57,417 bases of DNA from Lachnospiraceae bacterium. Its GTDB lineage: Bacteria > Bacillota > Clostridia > Lachnospirales > Lachnospiraceae. The stretch spans positions 1 to 57,417 of the forward strand of contig JALFVM010000135.1 in NCBI GenBank assembly GCA_022787145.1, given 5' to 3'. Positions 16,314-23,606 of this stretch are shown in pieces; within the stretch, counting starts at the first letter, position 1, and each line of letters opens with the position of its first letter. The notes beneath the pieces were generated by a model that saw only the letters and a list, made by a program, of their open reading frames with translations, was not told where the DNA came from and ran no database searches. A program made the translations under genes and the position numbers.

Positions 16314-17333
16314 ATGAAAGCGATTAAATTTGAAAAGCCCTGGGATGTTGCATGTGTGGATATGGAAAAACCGGTTCCAGGTCCTGGAGAGGCATTGATT
16401 CGTATTAAGACAGCAGGAATCTGCGGAAGTGATATTGGTGCTTTCCGAGGAACAAATGGACTGGTATCTTATCCTCGTGTGATCGGCCATGAGCTGGCTG
16501 GTGTGATCGAATCCATTCCGGAGGACAATCCAAAAGGATTAAAGGTTGGCGATCGTGTAATCGTAGATCCGTATTTATATTGTGGAAAATGTTATCCATG
16601 TTCCATCGGACGCACGAACTGCTGTACTGATCTGCATGTTCTTGGCGTTCATGTAGATGGAGGAATGGCACAGTATTACTGCCATCCTGCAGATATGCTG
16701 GTCAAGATGCCGGATGATATGGACTGGGTAATGGCAGCAATGGCAGAGCCTCTGACCATCTCTCTTCACGGTGTACACCGGGGCGGATTGAAAGCCGGTG
16801 AATACTGTGCAATCTACGGTGCAGGCCCAATCGGTCTTCTGGCTGGTATGGTAGCGGAAGCATATGGCGCACATGCTATTTTGATTGATGTGGTGCAGGA
16901 ACGTCTTGATTTTGCAAAAGAGCTGGGCGTGGAATACATCATCAACTCTGCCCAGGAAGATCCTGTGGCTGTTGTGGCTGAAATTACAGGAGGAACCATG
17001 GCGCAGCTGGTAATGGAGTGTACCGGTGCAAATGTATGTATCCGTGGATCTCTGGATCTTGTATCGAATGCAGGACGTATTACTTTCACAGGATGGCCAA
17101 AGAAAGAGACTTCCTTGCCGACCGATCTGTTTACTAAGAAGGAAATCGACATCCGTGGAGCACGTACAAGTGCGGGTGAGTTTGAGGAAGCAATTGAACT
17201 GATCTGTTCTGGTAAGGTAGACATGAGAAAAGTTCTGACAAAGACGATTTCTCTTGAGGAAGCACCGGAGACGATTATTGATATTGAAAAAAATCCAGGC
17301 AACTACATGAAGGTAGTTGTAGAGATGCCGTAA
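16314..17333 (+). CDS. Zinc-dependent medium-chain dehydrogenase, sugar-acid/polyol type
   Basis: 339-residue NAD(P)-dependent dehydrogenase. The catalytic zinc ligands are in AGICGSDIGAF (Cys37 region) and VIGHELAG; the structural zinc site is the four-Cys loop CGKCYPCSIGRTNCC (residues about 91-105); the nucleotide fold has IYGAGPIGLLAG near residue 165. It resembles L-idonate, L-gulonate and L-galactonate 5-dehydrogenases and sorbitol dehydrogenase. In this operon an oxidation of an aldonate at C5 to a keto-uronate such as fructuronate, which UxuB and UxuA could then process, is plausible, but the substrate is not shown by sequence. First gene of the plus-strand operon; its ATG follows AAAGGAGC. 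The next gene starts 11 bases after its stop. Confidence 0.87.
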   Translation: MKAIKFEKPWDVACVDMEKPVPGPGEALIRIKTAGICGSDIGAFRGTNGLVSYPRVIGHELAGVIESIPEDNPKGLKVGDRVIVDPYLYCGKCYPCSIGRTNCCTDLHVLGVHVDGGMAQYYCHPADMLVKMPDDMDWVMAAMAEPLTISLHGVHRGGLKAGEYCAIYGAGPIGLLAGMVAEAYGAHAILIDVVQERLDFAKELGVEYIINSAQEDPVAVVAEITGGTMAQLVMECTGANVCIRGSLDLVSNAGRITFTGWPKKETSLPTDLFTKKEIDIRGARTSAGEFEEAIELICSGKVDMRKVLTKTISLEEAPETIIDIEKNPGNYMKVVVEMP

Positions 17334-17343
17334 GGAGTACTTT

Positions 17344-18615
17344 ATGAAGGAACTGTATTTAACAGAAGAAGAAAATGGTATTTCTGCTGCGCAGTTGGAA
17401 GAACAGCTTGGTGTGCTTTTAGAGCAGTGGCCGGAAGTGAAAAAAGTCCTGATTATTCCGCCGGATTACACCCGATGCTATTCCTATGCAGGGGTTATTA
17501 CACAGATATTATATAAGAAGTTAAGCCAGAATGCGGTCGTTCATGTGATGCCGGCGCTTGGCACGCATATGGCCATGGATGATGAAGAACTGTACAAATT
17601 TTTTGGAGATGTCGTTCCAAAAGAGGCGATTCTCGTGCATCACTGGCAGACAGATACCGTGCGTCTGGGCTATGTTCCTGCAGATGTCTGCTCGGAAATC
17701 AGTGAAGGGCTGTTCCCCGAACAGATTGATGTGGAAGTGAACCATCTGCTGATCGATGGAGGATATGATCTGATTCTCTCTGTAGGACAGGTAGTTCCTC
17801 ATGAGGTTGTGGGAATGGCAAATTATTCCAAGAATATCTTTGTCGGCACAGGCGGACGTGAAATGATTAACAAATCGCACATGTTAAGTGCCATCTGCGG
17901 CATGGAAAAGGCTCTCGGCGTCGTAGACAGTCCTGCGAGAAAGGTTTATGATTATGCACAGCAGCATTTCATTGATGGAAAATTGCCGCTGGTATATCTT
18001 CAGACCGTAACAACACGCAAAGAGGACACTACGATTCTTCATGGACTTTACATCGGACAGAGCAGAAAGCCATTTGAGCTGGCAGCCGAACTGGCACAGA
18101 AGCTGAATATCTTTCATGTGGAGCGAAGAGCAAAGAAAGTAGTTACCTACCTGGATCCGGAAGAATTAAAGACGACCTGGGTCGGCAACAAAGGTATTTA
18201 CCGGACTCGTATGGTAGTGGCTGATGGCGGAGAGCTGGTTGTTCTCGCTCCGGGTGTGCGTGCGTTCGGAGAAAATGAGGAGATGGATCGCATGACCCGC
18301 AAATACGGTTATACCGGTACGCCTCATATTCTGGATCTGTACAGACAGGGCGTGTTTGAAGGACGCCTGATGAGTGCGGCGCATCTGATGCAGGGCTCCA
18401 GTGAAGGACGTTTTACGGTAACGTATGCGACGAAACCGGAGAACCTTTCTAAAGAAGAGATTGAGAGTGTTGGCTATCAGTGGGCTGACTATAACGAAAT
18501 ATCAAAACGCTATAATCCGGAAACACTGAAGGATGGATGGAATACTCTGCCGGATGGCGAGGAAATCTATTACGTAGGCACACCTGCCCTTGGATTATGG
18601 AAAGTGGACGATTAA
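17344..18615 (+). CDS. LarA-family nickel-pincer racemase/epimerase, substrate unknown (probably a sugar acid)
   Basis: 423-residue homologue of lactate racemase LarA. The active-site pattern is complete: DYTR (Asp41/Arg44), the ALGTHMAMDDEE segment, the VHHW pair (His99/His100), then PHEVVGMANYSKN in which His153 and Lys163 are 10 apart, and His179 in NKSHML 16 further on. These spacings equal those of His174, Lys184 and His200 of Lactiplantibacillus plantarum LarA, which hold the nickel-pincer cofactor and do proton transfer. It is thus likely active. The surrounding genes handle aldonates rather than lactate, so I infer a C2 epimerase acting on a sugar acid. LarB, needed for cofactor synthesis, is in the same operon; LarC and LarE are not in the window. 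Start ATG 17344 follows AAGGAG. Confidence 0.88.
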   Translation: MKELYLTEEENGISAAQLEEQLGVLLEQWPEVKKVLIIPPDYTRCYSYAGVITQILYKKLSQNAVVHVMPALGTHMAMDDEELYKFFGDVVPKEAILVHHWQTDTVRLGYVPADVCSEISEGLFPEQIDVEVNHLLIDGGYDLILSVGQVVPHEVVGMANYSKNIFVGTGGREMINKSHMLSAICGMEKALGVVDSPARKVYDYAQQHFIDGKLPLVYLQTVTTRKEDTTILHGLYIGQSRKPFELAAELAQKLNIFHVERRAKKVVTYLDPEELKTTWVGNKGIYRTRMVVADGGELVVLAPGVRAFGENEEMDRMTRKYGYTGTPHILDLYRQGVFEGRLMSAAHLMQGSSEGRFTVTYATKPENLSKEEIESVGYQWADYNEISKRYNPETLKDGWNTLPDGEEIYYVGTPALGLWKVDD

Positions 18616-18625
18616 AAAAGAATTC

Positions 18626-18648
18626 CCCACGGCCTGTATGGTCGTGGG
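18626..18648 (+). other. Intercistronic hairpin between larA-like and ilvD-like genes
   Basis: Nine-base-pair stem (18626-18634 with 18640-18648, one G-U pair) and a 5-base loop. It has no T run, so it is more likely an mRNA-stability or processing structure than a terminator. Confidence 0.45.
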
Positions 18649-18689
18649 TGTTCTACCATTGTTAAATAAATTTGCAGGAGGAGATTGAA

Positions 18690-20441
18690 ATGTTAAGAAG
18701 TCAGGAATTCAGAAAAAATTCACCAGAATTAGATCCGCTGCGCCTTGGAACAGGATGGAAGCCGGAGGATCTTGGAAAACCACAGGTTTTTGTAGAGAGT
18801 ACATTTGGAGACAGTCATCCGGGATCCGGCCATCTGGATCAGCTGGTAAACGCAGCTGTTGAGGGTATCGCAGAGGCAGGCGGACATGGAGCAAGATATT
18901 TTACAACCGATATGTGCGACGGAGAGAGTCAGGGAAATGACGGAATCAACTTTTCTCTCGTAAGCCGTGAGATGATCGCAAATATGATTGAGATTCAGGC
19001 AAACGCCACACCATTTGATGCAGGTGTGTATATTGCAAGCTGCGATAAGGGAATGCCCGGCAACCTGATGGGACTTGCCCGTGTGAATATCCCGTCTGTT
19101 GTGGTGACAGGAGGAACCATGGCAGCAGGACCTGACCTTCTGACACTGGAGCAGCTTGGGATGTACAGTGCCAAATTTGAGCGAGGAGAGATTGACGAGG
19201 CAAAACTTTGCTGGGCAAAACAGAATGCCTGCCCAAGCTGCGGCGCATGTTCGTTTATCGGAACGGCTTCTACCATGCAGATCATGGCAGAGGCACTTGG
19301 CCTGACACTTCCGGGAAGTGCACTTTTGCCTGCAACAAGCCCGGATTTGATTGAGTACGCGAAAGAAGCAGGTAAGCTTTCTGTGAAACTGGCTACCATG
19401 GAACATATGCTCCCAAGTGATATTGTAACTCTCAAGAGCTTTGAAAATGCGATTATGGTACATGCAGCAATTTCTGGTTCCACCAACTCTCTGCTTCATC
19501 TTCCTGCAATTGCGCATGAATTTGGAATTGAAATTGACGGAGATACCTTTGACCGTCTTCATCGCGGCGCGCATTATCTCCTTGACCTTCGTCCGGCAGG
19601 ACGCTGGCCGGCGGAATTCTTCTACTATGCCGGCGGTGTTCCGGCTATCATGGAAGAGATTAAGAGTGTACTCCATCTCGATGTGATGACGGTAACAGGT
19701 AAGACATTAGGTGAGAATCTGCAGGAACTCAGAGAAAATGGTTTTTATGAAAAATGCCAGCACTGGCTGGATGAGGCAAACAAAAAATATGGTCTGAGCC
19801 TGACAAAAGAAGATATCATCCGTCCTTTTGATAAACCGATCGGAACCGGTGGCTCCATTGCCATTCTGAAAGGAAATCTTGCTCCGGAAGGCGCTGTCAT
19901 CAAACATACAGCCTGCCCGAAAGAGATGTTTTCCGCAGTTTTGAATGCAAGACCGTTTGACTGTGAGGAAGACTGTATTGATGCGGTTCTTCATCATAAG
20001 GTAAAACCTGGTGATGCCGTGTTTATCCGCTATGAGGGACCAAAAGGTTCCGGTATGCCGGAGATGTTCTATACTTCCGAAGCGATTTCTTCAGATAAAG
20101 AGCTTGGAAAAAGTATTGCACTGATTACCGACGGACGTTTCTCAGGTGCTTCCACAGGCCCTGTCATCGGTCACTGCAGCCCGGAAGCACAGGCAGGCGG
20201 ACCGATCGCGCTGGTTGAGGAAGGCGATTTGATTCATCTGGATGTAGAACAGCGTGTACTGGAAATCGTCGGTGTCGCAGGTGAGAGAAAGACACCGGAA
20301 GAGATGGATGCGATTCTTGCAGAGCGCAAGGAAAATTGGAGCCCGAAACCCCCAAAATATAAATCAGGCTCTCTGCGTCTGTTCTCAGAACTGGCAGTGT
20401 CACCGATGAAAGGTGCATACTTATCTTTTGACGAAAAATAA
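18690..20441 (+). CDS. IlvD/Edd-family dehydratase, sugar-acid type
   Basis: 583-residue iron-sulfur dehydratase that removes water from 2,3-dihydroxy acids. Cluster cysteines lie in ASCDKGMPGNLMGLARVNIP (residues about 110-130) and NACPSCGACSFIGTASTMQI (about 178-197); Cys in GARYFTTDMCDGESQGNDG is the third. The second IlvD signature ALITDGRFSGASTGPVIGH is at about 477-495. The context (no branched-chain amino acid genes, but sugar-acid genes on both sides) argues for an aldonate dehydratase giving a 2-keto-3-deoxy acid, as in xylonate, gluconate or YjhG/YagF-type members, rather than IlvD proper. ATG 18690 follows AGGAGGAG; an in-frame TTG upstream overlaps that site. Exact substrate unknown. 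Confidence 0.85.
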   Translation: MLRSQEFRKNSPELDPLRLGTGWKPEDLGKPQVFVESTFGDSHPGSGHLDQLVNAAVEGIAEAGGHGARYFTTDMCDGESQGNDGINFSLVSREMIANMIEIQANATPFDAGVYIASCDKGMPGNLMGLARVNIPSVVVTGGTMAAGPDLLTLEQLGMYSAKFERGEIDEAKLCWAKQNACPSCGACSFIGTASTMQIMAEALGLTLPGSALLPATSPDLIEYAKEAGKLSVKLATMEHMLPSDIVTLKSFENAIMVHAAISGSTNSLLHLPAIAHEFGIEIDGDTFDRLHRGAHYLLDLRPAGRWPAEFFYYAGGVPAIMEEIKSVLHLDVMTVTGKTLGENLQELRENGFYEKCQHWLDEANKKYGLSLTKEDIIRPFDKPIGTGGSIAILKGNLAPEGAVIKHTACPKEMFSAVLNARPFDCEEDCIDAVLHHKVKPGDAVFIRYEGPKGSGMPEMFYTSEAISSDKELGKSIALITDGRFSGASTGPVIGHCSPEAQAGGPIALVEEGDLIHLDVEQRVLEIVGVAGERKTPEEMDAILAERKENWSPKPPKYKSGSLRLFSELAVSPMKGAYLSFDEK

Positions 20442-20459
20442 GAATTGAGGTGAATTATT

Positions 20460-21224
20460 ATGAAAAATTTATTTGACATTACCGGAAAGAAAGTCATTGT
20501 GACCGGAGGAAGCAGAGGTCTTGGCCTTGGTATGGCAGAAGGATTTCTGGAAGCCGGATGTAAAGTAGCAATTGTCGGAAGCTCTGCAAAAATCGAGGAA
20601 GTAGCCAAAGAACAGTGTGAGAAAGGCTATGACTGTGTCGGTGTGTATGGTGATCTGGCAGTCAGAGAGGAAGTATACCGCATTTTTAACGAATGTGTGG
20701 AGAAGCTGGGCGGCGATCTGGATGTCCTTGTAACTGCGCATGGAATCCAGAGACGCCATCTGGCGGAAGAATTTCCGCTGGAGGACTGGGATGCCGTGAT
20801 GAACGTAAATCTTAATTCAGTGTTTATTTTATGCCAGGAAGCTGGTAAAATGATGTTGAAAAAAGGATATGGAAAGATTATCAATATTGCTTCCATGAAT
20901 TCTTTCTATGGCGGACAGACAATTCCGGCTTATGCGGCAGCAAAGGGTGGCATTGCGCAGCTGACGAAAGAATTGTCGAATGACTGGGCCGGACGTGGCA
21001 TCAACGTCAATGCGATTGCACCTGGATATATGGCGACGGAGATGAACAAGGCACTCCTTGATCCGGCAAACCCGAGATTTGCATCCATTTCGGAGCGAAT
21101 TCCTGCCGGACGTTGGGGAACAGGAGAGGACATGCAGGGAACGGCACTTTTTCTTGCTTCTCATGCCAGTGACTATGTGTGCGGTGCAGTCATTCCCGTA
21201 GATGGTGGATATCTGGTAAAATAA
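20460..21224 (+). CDS. kduD: SDR oxidoreductase, KduD-like (2-deoxy-gluconate / 2-keto-3-deoxy-gluconate dehydrogenase)
   Basis: 254-residue short-chain dehydrogenase. Cofactor loop VTGGSRGLGLGMAEGFLEAG (residues 14-33), substrate-side segment TAHGIQRRHLAEEFPLEDWD, catalytic Ser/Tyr/Lys in NIASMNSF and PAYAAAKGGIAQ, and the near-diagnostic NAIAPGYMATEMN with RIPAGRWG close to the C-terminus. This pattern is that of KduD, which interconverts 5-keto-4-deoxy-glucuronate-derived diketo acids and KDG. In this operon it could also act on a related keto-deoxy acid from the IlvD/Edd dehydratase. Starts 18 bases after the dehydratase stop. A long palindrome overlaps its stop codon and follows it. Confidence 0.83.
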   Translation: MKNLFDITGKKVIVTGGSRGLGLGMAEGFLEAGCKVAIVGSSAKIEEVAKEQCEKGYDCVGVYGDLAVREEVYRIFNECVEKLGGDLDVLVTAHGIQRRHLAEEFPLEDWDAVMNVNLNSVFILCQEAGKMMLKKGYGKIINIASMNSFYGGQTIPAYAAAKGGIAQLTKELSNDWAGRGINVNAIAPGYMATEMNKALLDPANPRFASISERIPAGRWGTGEDMQGTALFLASHASDYVCGAVIPVDGGYLVK

Positions 21225-21294
21225 GGTGGGACAGGGGGGGACGGTTCTGTGTCCGGAAACATTCCGGACACAGAACCGTCCCCTGTCCCACCTT
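21223..21294. repeat. 72-bp palindromic element, GGGGACGG-type (copy 2)
   Basis: Inverted repeat with arms 21223-21258 and 21262-21294, imperfect only by three extra G residues in the left arm (a run of seven Gs against four Cs). The core GGGGACGGTTCTGTGTCCGG corresponds to the core of the copy at 4343-4404 (GGGGACAGGTTTGTGTCCGG), with CCGGAA/TTCCGG at the centre of both. It begins within the kduD-type stop codon and ends 17 bases before larB, inside an operon. It could attenuate larB expression. Origin as a transposase-mobilised palindrome is inference. Confidence 0.8.
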
Positions 21295-21311
21295 AATAGA
21301 GGAGAATGAGT

Positions 21312-22058
21312 ATGACATTACAACAGATTCTGGAAAGCGTGAAGGAAGGTTCCATGACAGTCGCTGACGCAGAACAGATTTTAAAACAGGAAAGTTATGA
21401 CGAGATGGAATATGCCAAGCTGGACATCAGCCGCAAAGAGCGAACGGGGTTTGCAGAAGTCATTTATTGCAGCGGAAAGTCGGATGAACATCTTCTGAAG
21501 ATCTTCGAGCGGCTTTACAGAGAAGATGGGGAAGTTTTTGGAACAAGAGCCAGCGAGCAGCAGTATGAGTTGATTAAAAAGCAGTTTCCTCAGACGGAGT
21601 ATGATCCGATTTCCCGTATCATCAAGATTGAGAAAAAGGATAAAGTAAGGTCTGGAAAAATCGCAGTCTGCTGCGCAGGAACTGCTGATATTCCGGTGGC
21701 GGAGGAGGCTGCACAGACCGCAGAATACTTCGGGACAAGAGTTGAGCGCATTTATGATGTCGGTGTTTGTGGCGTGCACAGACTGTTTTCCAAGCTGGAT
21801 TTGATTCAGAGTGCAAACTGCATTGTGGCAGTAGCCGGAATGGAAGGTGCTCTTGCCAGTGTGATTGGAGGACTTGTCAGCAGACCGATCATCGCAGTTC
21901 CGACTTCCGTCGGATATGGAGCAAGTTTTCATGGATTATCTGCACTTTTGACGATGATCAATTCCTGCGCAAATGGAATTGCTGTTGTCAATATCGACAA
22001 TGGGTATGGAGCCGGTTATATGGCAACGCAGATTAACCGGATTGCTGTGAATCCATAA
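21312..22058 (+). CDS. larB: Nickel pincer cofactor biosynthesis protein LarB
   Basis: 248-residue enzyme that carboxylates nicotinic acid adenine dinucleotide and releases AMP, the first step of the nickel-pincer nucleotide cofactor of LarA. The N-terminal half begins MTLQQILESVKEGSMTVADA and contains GFAEVIYCSGKS; the C-terminal half is PurE-like with VCCAGTADIPVAEEAA, VYDVGVCGVHRLFS-type segment, VAGMEGALASVIGGLV and IAVPTSVGYGASFHG. Length and motifs fit LarB throughout. The ATG at 21312 is 8 bases from AGGAGA; an ATG six bases earlier is too close to it. Its presence at the end of the operon supports the reading that the LarA homologue carries the pincer cofactor. LarC (nickel insertion) and LarE (sulfur transfer) must be elsewhere. 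Confidence 0.94.
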   Translation: MTLQQILESVKEGSMTVADAEQILKQESYDEMEYAKLDISRKERTGFAEVIYCSGKSDEHLLKIFERLYREDGEVFGTRASEQQYELIKKQFPQTEYDPISRIIKIEKKDKVRSGKIAVCCAGTADIPVAEEAAQTAEYFGTRVERIYDVGVCGVHRLFSKLDLIQSANCIVAVAGMEGALASVIGGLVSRPIIAVPTSVGYGASFHGLSALLTMINSCANGIAVVNIDNGYGAGYMATQINRIAVNP

Positions 22059-22066
22059 AAAGACAG

Positions 22067-22098
22067 AAGGGCTTTGCCGTAAGGCAAAGCTCTTTTTG
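22067..22098 (+). terminator. Rho-independent terminator after larB
   Basis: Stem GCTTTGCC/GGCAAAGC (22071-22078 and 22083-22090), extended by further pairs on both sides, GTAA loop, then TCTTTTTGC. Nine bases after the larB stop; closes the sugar-acid operon. Confidence 0.85.
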
Positions 22099-22153
22099 CG
22101 CTGTGAACAGTAACGCTCTTTTGTTGTGCGGCGAATAGAGTGGCTGTTTTCCC

Positions 22154-22182
22154 TTGAGACTGGCACAAATGTAGTATATAAT
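22154..22182 (+). promoter_or_regulatory. Sigma-A promoter of the glycopolymer cluster
   Basis: TTGAGA at 22154-22159, 17-base spacer, perfect TATAAT at 22177-22182. It lies 51 bases before the small secreted-protein gene that opens the wall-polymer cluster. Confidence 0.75.
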
Positions 22183-22232
22183 AATATCACGGGTAACTGT
22201 GATGGAACGATGGAAAAGAAAGAGATGAGACA

Positions 22233-22433
22233 ATGAAAAAAGTGAAAAAGCTGTTTTTTCTGGCATGCAGTCTGATGCTTCTGTTATTTCCGGTGTCTGT
22301 CCAGGGATCTACGGGAAAAAATGCAGCTACAGCAGCAAAACTGCCAACTTATAAAAAGGTGGTTACGATTAAAGTTGGGGCATTTTTGCAGGAGTTGACT
22401 TGTAAGGGAAATGTAGTCAAAGGAAATAAATAA
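22233..22433 (+). CDS. 66-residue small secreted protein of unknown function
   Basis: The product has a classic signal peptide: lysines at positions 2-6, a leucine-rich core LFFLACSLMLLLFPVSV and a likely cleavage after VQG near residue 25. The predicted mature part is about 40 residues, basic, with one Cys, ending NVVKGNK. The ribosome binding site is moderate (AGAGATGAG). It is expressed from the promoter at 22154 and lies 24 bases before the first glycerophosphotransferase gene. I recognise no family. It may be a genuine small exported protein or the 5' remnant of a longer secreted protein. The signal peptide is clear; whether the gene is intact is not. Confidence 0.55.
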   Translation: MKKVKKLFFLACSLMLLLFPVSVQGSTGKNAATAAKLPTYKKVVTIKVGAFLQELTCKGNVVKGNK

Positions 22434-22457
22434 AAAGAGGAAAAGAAGGGAAAATCC

Positions 22458-23606
22458 ATGTTAAATAAGATTATCAATATGATTCAGTCACAAATATACA
22501 GAGAAAAAGGGAGTCTGGATTATCACACATGGATTTTTTCTTCTGTGGACAATTGCAATTTCAATTATAATTCAAAATATCTGTTTTTGTATGTGAGAGA
22601 GCATCTTCCACAGATTCAGCCGCTGTTTGTGCTCAATGATGCACAAAAGCGCAGGATGCTGGAGAAAAAATATGGAAGCAGATATTTTTTGGATGGAACA
22701 ACAAAAGATGGTTTAAAGAAGATTTTAAAGGCAGGCGTCTGGTTTACTTCAGCCGGATTACCTGCTTATGAGTGGAGTGGCAATCCCAGGCGGATTGTCG
22801 TGAACTTGTGGCATGGCATTCCGCTTAAGAAAATCGCGCTTCTTGAGGAACATGCCAGTACATTTCAGAAGTTATATTTCAAACGGATTTTTTCAAATAA
22901 ATATTCGTATGTTCTGACGACAAGTACGCATCTGGTGCCTGTGATGGCAGAAAGTCTTGGTGTGGAAAAAGAGATAGTAAAGGTGTGGGGACAGCCGCGA
23001 AATGATGTAGTCATGAGAGGAAAGAAAAAAGAAGCGCTGGAAACTCTTTTGGATATAGAAGAAAAGAATGCAAAGTGGATTCTTTATGCCCCGACCTACC
23101 GAGATCATACGGCGACCAGACTGTTTCCGTTTGAAGATTATGAAAAAGAAGAACTGGAAAAGTTTCTTCAGGAGAAAAAGATTCATATCTGTATCCGGAT
23201 GCATCTGGAGGAGACGCTGGAAAAAGAAAAATACTTAAGCAAAAACATCCATTTTTTGAATGAAGATGTCATTGATGATATTGCACAGTGGATGGGCTGC
23301 TTTGATTTGCTGATTACAGATTATTCCAGCATTTATCTGGATTATCTGCTGTTGGATAAACCGATAATATTTTTGCCTTATGACAAAGAAGAATATTTAA
23401 AAGACAGAGGGATGAACTACCCTTATGATGAAGTAACGCCGGGAGCAAAGCCAAACACACAACAGCAGCTGATTCTTAATATTGAAAATTCTCTGTTTGG
23501 GGAGGATGCATATCGCACACAGAGAAGAGAATGTAATGCATATTTTAATCAGGTGACAGATCCTTGCTGTGCGTTTATCTGTCAGCAGATTTTACAGGAG
23601 ATTTAA
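22458..23606 (+). CDS. CDP-glycerol glycerophosphotransferase (TagB/TagF-type)
   Basis: 382-residue peripheral membrane enzyme that transfers glycerol phosphate from CDP-glycerol to a polyprenyl-linked acceptor in teichoic-acid-like polymer synthesis. Two family motifs are present: the N-terminal-domain catalytic His in VVNLWHGIPLKK (near residue 120) and LLITDYSSIYLDYLLLDKPI (near 290), followed by IFLPYDKEEYLKDRGMNY. Length about 380 fits the single-domain primase-like TagB as well as short TagF proteins; the sequence does not tell which. ATG 22458 follows AAGAAGGGAAAA. Its stop is immediately followed by the ATG of the next gene, without a gap. CDP-glycerol would come from TagD at 30083. 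Confidence 0.88.
   Translation: MLNKIINMIQSQIYREKGSLDYHTWIFSSVDNCNFNYNSKYLFLYVREHLPQIQPLFVLNDAQKRRMLEKKYGSRYFLDGTTKDGLKKILKAGVWFTSAGLPAYEWSGNPRRIVVNLWHGIPLKKIALLEEHASTFQKLYFKRIFSNKYSYVLTTSTHLVPVMAESLGVEKEIVKVWGQPRNDVVMRGKKKEALETLLDIEEKNAKWILYAPTYRDHTATRLFPFEDYEKEELEKFLQEKKIHICIRMHLEETLEKEKYLSKNIHFLNEDVIDDIAQWMGCFDLLITDYSSIYLDYLLLDKPIIFLPYDKEEYLKDRGMNYPYDEVTPGAKPNTQQQLILNIENSLFGEDAYRTQRRECNAYFNQVTDPCCAFICQQILQEI

Noticed and set aside
17344-18615. Plain lactate racemase
   Set aside because: Pincer residues match LarA, but there is no lactate permease or lactate dehydrogenase nearby; the context is aldonate catabolism. Not excluded, only less likely.
18690-20441. Dihydroxy-acid dehydratase of branched-chain amino acid synthesis (ilvD proper)
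   Set aside because: Family signatures fit, but no ilv or leu genes are nearby, and both flanks are sugar-acid genes with a shared operator; a sugar-acid dehydratase is more likely.
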